Origin: UBA1557 sp041675185
GTDB taxonomy: Bacteria; Patescibacteriota; Patescibacteriia; Magasanikbacterales; UBA922
DNA: 9,316 nt
Direction: 5' to 3'
Assembly (NCBI GenBank): GCA_041675185.1
Contig: JBAYUH010000030.1
Coordinates: 1-9,316 of the forward strand
Every line of letters begins with the position of its first letter. Positions within the stretch are counted from its first letter, which is position 1. Positions 6,075 through 9,316 of the stretch are shown here, in pieces. Both the position numbers and the translations under genes were made by a program. The notes under the pieces were generated by a model, which was not told the DNA's origin, did not search any database, and saw only the letters and a program-made list of their open reading frames with translations.

Positions 6075-6104
6075 ATCTCTATAGTTGAGATATTTTTTGT
6101 TTTT
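6075..6104 (+). terminator. Intrinsic terminator (attenuator) upstream of rny
   Basis: ATCTC (6075-6079) pairs with GAGAT (6087-6091) around the loop TATAGTT, followed by A and TTTTTTGTTTTT. The flanking AAAA can extend the stem against the T run past an A/A mismatch. It lies 53 bp before the rny start codon with no clear promoter between, so read-through is probably needed for rny expression. Confidence 0.72.
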
Positions 6105-6156
6105 ATAAACAAGTAAAAATTACATAATTTATTAATAATCAACTAATTTTAATCTT

Positions 6157-7683
6157 ATGTCCGAAGTATTATTGATAGTCGGGATCCTAGCCAGTATTGG
6201 TATTGGTACAGGTCTTGGTTATTTCATTCGCAAACAAACAGCTCAAGCCAAAGCCAATTCTGTCGAAGCCAAAGCTGAAAAAATGATCGTAGAAGCCAAA
6301 CAAAAAGAACAAGAAGTTTTGTTGCAAGCCAAAGAAAAAGCCAACAAAATAATCGATGAAGCCAAAAAAGACGAAAACAGTAGACGTAGTGAAATCACTC
6401 AAACACAAAGACGTCTAGAGCAACGTGAAAATATGTTTGACAAAAAGCTGATGGAATTCGAAGACAAAAAAACTCATCTACAAGAAAAGATAGAAGAAGT
6501 ACAAAAAATCAAAGAAAAAATAGATGGAATAAAAAATCAAACTCAAGAAAAATTGGAAAAAGTAGCTAAATTATCCACAGACGAAGCGAAAGAAATTCTA
6601 TTCAAAAAAATAGAAGCTGACGCTTCAGAAGAATTGTACAGTAGAGTTCTCAAAGTAGAACATGATAAAAGTGAAACATACGAAAGCAAAGCTCGTGAAA
6701 TAATCATAAACTCTATCCAACGCTGTGCTTCTGATCACTCTAGTGAAACTACTTCTACAGCAGTTGTAATTCCTAGTGATGAAATGAAAGGGCGTATCAT
6801 TGGCAAAGATGGTAGAAATATCAAAACTATTGAAAAAATGACAGGTTGCGAACTAGTTATTGACGACACTCCTGGTGTAATTCTTATTTCTGGTTTCTCC
6901 CCTATCCGCCGTCGTGTTTGTCAACTCGCTCTTGAAAAACTTATCAAAGATGGTCGTATCCAGCCTGCTAGAATTGAAGAATTTATCTTAGAGGCAAAAA
7001 AAGAATTATCTCTAGATATCAAAAAAGCTGGTGAAGATGCTTTGTACAAACTTGGTATTACAGGTATTGATCCAAAACTCGTTTCTATTGTTGGACGTCT
7101 AAAATATCGTACAAGTTATGGACAAAACATTATCAACCATTCTACTGAAGTTGCCCAACTATCAGCTCTAATAGCTGAAGAGCTTGGTGTAGATCCTGTC
7201 ATGGCTCGCAAAGCTGGATTCTTTCATGATATTGGTAAATCAGTTGATCAAGAAACCCAAGGTGGCCATCCAGAAATTGGAGAAACAATTTTGAAAAAAT
7301 TTGGTCTTCATGAAGAAATTCAATTAGCAGCGGGACATCACCATGATGATAAACCAGAAAGAATTATTACTCAAATTGTCAAAGCCGCTGACGCAATATC
7401 AGGTTCACGTGTTGGTGCTCGTCGTGATTCTTATGAACAATATGTATTACGTCTAGAAGAATTAGAAAAGACAGCTTCTAGTTTCAATGGTGTGGACAAA
7501 GTCTATGCAATACAAGCTGGTCGTGAAGTTCGTGTATTTGTAAAATCTGAAGAAGTAGATGATTACTCAGCTTTCAATCTTGCCAAAGATATAGCTCGTA
7601 AAATAGAAAACGAACATCAGTATCCTGGTGAAATAAAAGTAAATGTTATACGTGAATCGAGAGTTGTAGAGTACGCAAGATAA
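6157..7683 (+). CDS. rny: Ribonuclease Y, 508 residues
   Basis: RNase Y is a membrane-anchored endoribonuclease that starts mRNA decay in many bacteria lacking RNase E. Domain order is complete: an N-terminal transmembrane helix (residues 4-24), a long coiled coil rich in Glu/Lys/Gln (about 28-190), and a KH RNA-binding domain with GRIIGKDGRN (212-221). An HD metallophosphohydrolase domain follows with His328 (NHSTEVA), the catalytic pair His357-Asp358 (FFHDIGKS, 355-362), the GGHPEIGE segment (369-376) and AGHHHDD (392-398). The RNase Y C-terminal domain ends in VIRESRVVEYAR. Length is normal for the family (about 510-520). No Shine-Dalgarno precedes the ATG, chosen because the hydrophobic anchor begins at once. 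A leader with a terminator just upstream suggests control by attenuation, and a terminator at 7725-7756 ends the unit. Confidence 0.97.
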   Translation: MSEVLLIVGILASIGIGTGLGYFIRKQTAQAKANSVEAKAEKMIVEAKQKEQEVLLQAKEKANKIIDEAKKDENSRRSEITQTQRRLEQRENMFDKKLMEFEDKKTHLQEKIEEVQKIKEKIDGIKNQTQEKLEKVAKLSTDEAKEILFKKIEADASEELYSRVLKVEHDKSETYESKAREIIINSIQRCASDHSSETTSTAVVIPSDEMKGRIIGKDGRNIKTIEKMTGCELVIDDTPGVILISGFSPIRRRVCQLALEKLIKDGRIQPARIEEFILEAKKELSLDIKKAGEDALYKLGITGIDPKLVSIVGRLKYRTSYGQNIINHSTEVAQLSALIAEELGVDPVMARKAGFFHDIGKSVDQETQGGHPEIGETILKKFGLHEEIQLAAGHHHDDKPERIITQIVKAADAISGSRVGARRDSYEQYVLRLEELEKTASSFNGVDKVYAIQAGREVRVFVKSEEVDDYSAFNLAKDIARKIENEHQYPGEIKVNVIRESRVVEYAR

Positions 7684-7724
7684 TGCGAAGCATCGCTCTG
7701 TAAGAGTTGTTTAAAATTTTTCTC

Positions 7725-7756
7725 AAAAACAGTTCTTGAAATATAGGACTGTTTTT
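7725..7756 (+). terminator. Intrinsic terminator of rny
   Basis: AAAAACAGT (7725-7733) pairs perfectly with ACTGTTTTT (7748-7756), and one T-G and one C-G pair extend the stem inward around a roughly 10-nt loop. The T run is formed by the 3' arm. It lies about 40 nt after the rny stop codon. Confidence 0.88.
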
Positions 7757-7762
7757 AATTTC

Positions 7763-7884
7763 GAATTTTGAATTTTAAATTTTGAAACAATTTTTTAATG
7801 ATTAAATTTTAAAAATTATTTATAAACTTTACTTTTTAAATTTTGAAATTGTTTTAAAATTCAAAATTCAAAATTCCTAAATTA
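7763..7884. repeat. AT-rich palindromic intergenic repeat, copy B
   Basis: The left arm GAATTTTAAATTTTGAAACA (from 7771) and the right arm ATTGTTTTAAAATTCAAAAT (from 7849) match copy A (3796-3890) with one mismatch in the left arm and none in the 20 bases quoted for the right. The arms are inverted relative to each other, and the spacer between them is longer here than in copy A. The stretch 7757-7900 holds no gene. Confidence 0.72.
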
Positions 7885-7902
7885 GCAAAGCTTTTGGCTC
7901 TA

Positions 7903-7931
7903 TTGACACTTTTTCGCAAATAATATAAAAT
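7903..7931 (+). promoter_or_regulatory. Sigma-70 promoter of the HU gene
   Basis: TTGACA (7903-7908), 17 bp, TAAAAT (7926-7931); TATAAA at 7924-7929 is an overlapping alternative with a 15-bp spacer. Transcription would start near 7938, giving a leader of about 45 nt. Confidence 0.82.
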
Positions 7932-7950
7932 ATAGTCATAAAATAATTTA

Positions 7951-7965
7951 CCCTACAAGATAGGG
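7951..7965 (+). other. Leader hairpin upstream of the HU start codon
   Basis: CCCTA (7951-7955) pairs perfectly with TAGGG (7961-7965) around CAAGA, 17 nt before the ATG. It is the only GC-containing element in an otherwise A/T leader, and TAGGG in its 3' arm is the nearest thing to a Shine-Dalgarno. The stem could modulate ribosome access. Confidence 0.45.
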
Positions 7966-7982
7966 ACTAATTTTTAAAAAGT

Positions 7983-8261
7983 ATGAACAAAGCACTATTG
8001 GCTCAAAAAATCGCCGAACAAGTTGGTGTATCTAAAAAAGAAGCAGAAAATATGCTTGCCTCTTTTGTAGAAATTGTAATCAAAACTCTAAAAGGTGGAG
8101 AAGAAGTTACTATCTCAGGCTTTGGAGCTTTTAGCGCCAAAGTACGTGCAGGACGTGTAGGTGTCAATCCACAAAACCCAAGTCAAAAAATCCAAATCCC
8201 TTCAGTCACAGTTCCAAAATTCAAAGCTGGAAAAGGATTGAAAGATGCTTTGAAAAAATAA
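7983..8261 (+). CDS. HU-family histone-like DNA-binding protein, 92 residues
   Basis: HU proteins are dimers that bind and bend DNA and help organise the nucleoid. Length is typical (about 90). Residues 1-45 give the two-helix dimerisation body (MNKALLAQKIAEQVGVSKKE...). The family signature follows: GFGAFSAKVRAGRVGVNPQN (46-65), with Pro63 at the tip of the beta arm that intercalates into DNA. The C-terminal VPKFKAGKGLKDAL (77-90) is also characteristic. The usual Arg before Asn-Pro is Val61. It is the only HU/IHF gene seen, so subtype cannot be assigned, and hup is not asserted. It is monocistronic, with its own promoter and a terminator shared with the convergent FISUMP gene. No real Shine-Dalgarno is present. 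Confidence 0.95.
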   Translation: MNKALLAQKIAEQVGVSKKEAENMLASFVEIVIKTLKGGEEVTISGFGAFSAKVRAGRVGVNPQNPSQKIQIPSVTVPKFKAGKGLKDALKK

Positions 8262-8298
8262 ACTGTAAAGGCTAAAAAGCCATAAAAAAATCTATACA

Positions 8299-8329
8299 AA
8301 AAATACCATTCTAATTGAACGGTATTTTT
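8299..8329. terminator. Bidirectional intrinsic terminator between HU and the FISUMP gene
   Basis: AAAAATACC (8299-8307) pairs with GGTATTTTT (8321-8329). The stem continues past one A/C mismatch with TTC/GAA around TAATT. T-rich runs follow in both directions (TTTTTGTTT on plus, TTTTTTGTA on minus), so it can end both convergent transcripts. Confidence 0.85.
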
Positions 8330-8363
8330 GTTTCCAACTATGGGCACTGGTAAATCAATCAAA

Positions 8364-9316
8364 TCAGTTCTTAAGACAACGCACAGAAAACCCGTAGGCC
8401 TTGATGTTGGAGTAGCGTTGCACTCGCGCCTCGCTGGAGGAGAAAGTGCGGTACCATGTGTTTGACGCGGAATCCTGCGAAGCAGACAAGAGTAGACCGT
8501 ACGTGCCTAGAGCGTAGAACGAGCCATCCGTGTGGCGGTAACCACCGAGTAGGACATTAAACCCACTCGAACCACCAGATTTGAGTTGGGTACCCTGATT
8601 TGTACCGCGCCATGTCCATCCTTCATCCACACATCCTGCTCCAGCTCCTGCACACATACCGAGATAGGATTCAAGAGTTTTAATTTCAGTATCAGTAGGA
8701 ATATGCCAACCAGAAGGACAGATACCTTGAGATGGTGAGGATGGAGTACAAGAGTTAGTGTTACAGGTAGTAGCAAGTTGATTTGCTTCTGCCCAGGTGT
8801 ACATACCACCGTAGGTGGTACAGTTGGCAGTGCTATTATCATAACACCATTTTTCAATGAGGGAGCTGTTGGAAGGATTAGTACCAGCTGATGCAAGCAT
8901 AGTTCCGACATTGAGATTTTGAGAGAACCAACATTGAGTACCAATAAGAACTAAATTATAGGTTTGCCCAGAGTAAGAGATTGAAAAATAAGAACCAGTA
9001 CAGTAGGGGGTATAACAAGTTGTTCCATTGCAGGCATTAGTACTGCACTGACTATTTTGTGTACACGTAGCACCCACTGGTTTGAGGAGAACAATACGAC
9101 CAGAAGAACCAGTACTACTGACAAAGACAGAAGAGGTAGCCCAGGTGTTAAAGTCAGTGTCTGAAGTTTGAGTGGTAGAGTTGAGAGAAGGAGAAAGAGA
9201 GACTTCACCAGCTACACTGGTGTTGACATCTACACTTGAGGTTGAATAAAAACGAGACCAGCCGGTTTGATCAGATAAATGAGAAGCGGAGAGAGTCGTT
9301 GAAGCTCCCCCCCCCC
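8364..9316 (-). CDS. Secreted cysteine-rich FISUMP-domain protein, C-terminal 316 residues (runs off the right edge)
   Basis: The frame is open from the window edge to the TGA at 8366-8364; a GTG at 9077 is internal, not the start. The visible N-terminal part (about 9078-9308) is Ser/Thr-rich with beta-strand character (for example SSVDVNTSVAGEVSLSLPSL), typical of an extracellular stalk or adhesive module. Then comes a five-cysteine stretch with spacing C-x5-C-x4-C-x4-C-x4-C (about 8988-9077). The FISUMP domain (Fibrobacter succinogenes major paralogous domain) follows: YNLVLIGTQCWFSQNL, YGGMYTWAEAN, GICPSGWHIPTDTEI, the Gly/Ser-rich TQLKSGGSSGFNVLLGGYRH, and the terminal GFSVRCLKN. Many cysteines suggest disulfides and export; any signal peptide lies outside. 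FISUMP proteins are surface or secreted and their ligands are mostly unknown. The last 66 codons differ in composition (27 end in C) and may be a variable cassette. Family call firm, role unknown. Confidence 0.88.
   Translation of the reverse strand, partial: GGGASTTLSASHLSDQTGWSRFYSTSSVDVNTSVAGEVSLSPSLNSTTQTSDTDFNTWATSSVFVSSTGSSGRIVLLKPVGATCTQNSQCSTNACNGTTCYTPYCTGSYFSISYSGQTYNLVLIGTQCWFSQNLNVGTMLASAGTNPSNSSLIEKWCYDNSTANCTTYGGMYTWAEANQLATTCNTNSCTPSSPSQGICPSGWHIPTDTEIKTLESYLGMCAGAGAGCVDEGWTWRGTNQGTQLKSGGSSGFNVLLGGYRHTDGSFYALGTYGLLLSASQDSASNTWYRTFSSSEARVQRYSNIKAYGFSVRCLKN
8367..8564 (-). other. Candidate DGR variable repeat (C-terminal 66 codons of the FISUMP gene)
   Basis: This segment is GC-richer than the rest of the gene and 27 of its 66 codons are NNC. 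They include TAC six times and CGC, TCC, CTC, TTC, CAC, GGC, ATC and AGC, concentrated at alternating surface-type positions. A diversity-generating retroelement mutates template adenines, so AAC codons become NNC. The location at the extreme C-terminus of a ligand-binding-type domain also fits. No reverse transcriptase or template repeat is present here, so the call is an inference. Confidence 0.4.
9307..9316. repeat. Poly-C run (poly-G in the coding sense) at the window end
   Basis: Ten consecutive C close the window, reading as glycine codons GGG in the open FISUMP frame. It may be a phase-variable homopolymer or a sequence/assembly end effect. Confidence 0.6.

Larger units (their letters stand above)
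5847..6104 (+). ncRNA. Structured leader RNA of rny with antiterminator/terminator architecture (or free-standing small RNA)
   Basis: About 258 nt lie between the promoter and an intrinsic terminator, with no ORF over 21 codons. Visible structures: (a) a long-range helix of 5852-5880 with 6057-6086, 25 base pairs interrupted by two mismatches and one 2x3 internal loop; (b) a local hairpin AACTATA (5852-5858)/TATAGTT (5888-5894) with TTGACA/TGTTGA nested inside; (c) AGCAAA/TTTGCT at about 5900-5914; (d) a perfect 10-bp inverted repeat GCTTAAAATA (5998-6007)/TATTTTAAGC (6040-6049); (e) the terminator at 6075-6104. Helix (a) takes up the left arm and loop of (e), so the two exclude each other, and (b) excludes (a). 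It matches no RNA family I can name; RNase P, SRP and tmRNA motifs are absent. A 6S-like RNA with paired ends is an alternative. Confidence 0.6.

Noticed and set aside
5852..6086. A roughly 235-bp MITE with imperfect 29-30 bp terminal inverted repeats
   Set aside because: The same arms fit, but no target-site duplication is visible at the ends, and the placement between a consensus promoter and a terminator whose arm it overlaps fits a regulatory RNA better. A genome search for further copies would settle it.
5847..6104. RNase P RNA, SRP RNA, tmRNA or tRNA
   Set aside because: None of their conserved core sequences or a tRNA-like end can be seen; the region is too A/T-rich. A 6S-like RNA cannot be excluded but shows no specific motif.
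8269..8280. GGCT/AGCC mini hairpin after HU as a terminator
   Set aside because: Only 4 bp, followed by A rather than T; the strong hairpin at 8299-8329 is the terminator.
8507..9208. Additional minus-strand open frames in another phase within the FISUMP gene
   Set aside because: They are low-complexity Leu/Val-rich shadows of the real frame, which shows clear FISUMP motifs throughout.

Overview
The window is AT-rich bacterial DNA with compact housekeeping genes separated by AT-rich gaps that hold strong promoters, intrinsic terminators and several kinds of short-period repeats. Low GC, a minimal TruB without a PUA domain, a short N-terminal part of IF-2, very few Shine-Dalgarno sites, repeat-filled gaps and a FISUMP-type secreted protein together suggest a Candidate Phyla Radiation (Patescibacteria/Parcubacteria-like) genome. 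That placement is inferred from gene style; no rRNA is present to confirm it. TGA is used as a stop (end of the FISUMP gene) and no frame needs recoding.

Left part (1-4850, all genes on the minus strand). The window opens inside infB (translation initiation factor IF-2; its N-terminal 302 residues are visible), with its own promoter and a 9-bp tandem repeat just before the start codon. Next is a self-contained unit of about 350 nt: a consensus promoter, a roughly 117-nt leader, a 51-residue single-span membrane protein of unknown function, and a terminator. This unit is visibly richer in GC than its surroundings. It is followed by a strong terminator, a 757-residue transketolase, an AT-rich palindromic repeat, and a class I SAM-dependent methyltransferase that may be transcribed without a leader.

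Middle (4851-7760, plus strand). truB (tRNA pseudouridine-55 synthase) carries the same 9-bp tandem repeat just before its start codon as infB does. Downstream, a 456-bp gap contains simple repeats, then a consensus promoter, a structured transcribed leader and an intrinsic terminator placed only about 50 bp before rny (ribonuclease Y). The 5' part of this leader can pair over 25 base pairs with the left arm and loop of the terminator. This looks like an antiterminator/terminator switch, and it is the best candidate in the window for an undescribed regulatory system. rny ends in a clear terminator followed by a second copy of the AT-rich palindromic repeat.

Right part (7761-9316). A monocistronic HU-family DNA-binding protein gene has its own consensus promoter. 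It converges on the 3' end of a large cysteine-rich secreted FISUMP-domain protein on the minus strand; the two share a terminator. The last 66 codons or so of the FISUMP gene are GC-richer and full of NNC codons, a pattern expected of a diversity-generating-retroelement variable repeat, but no reverse transcriptase or template repeat lies in the window. The window stops in a run of ten C (poly-G in the coding sense) inside this open frame.

Functionally, infB, truB and rny serve translation initiation, tRNA modification and mRNA decay. HU compacts DNA, transketolase serves the non-oxidative pentose phosphate pathway, and the FISUMP protein faces outward. No tRNA, rRNA, CRISPR array, transposase or phage gene was found.
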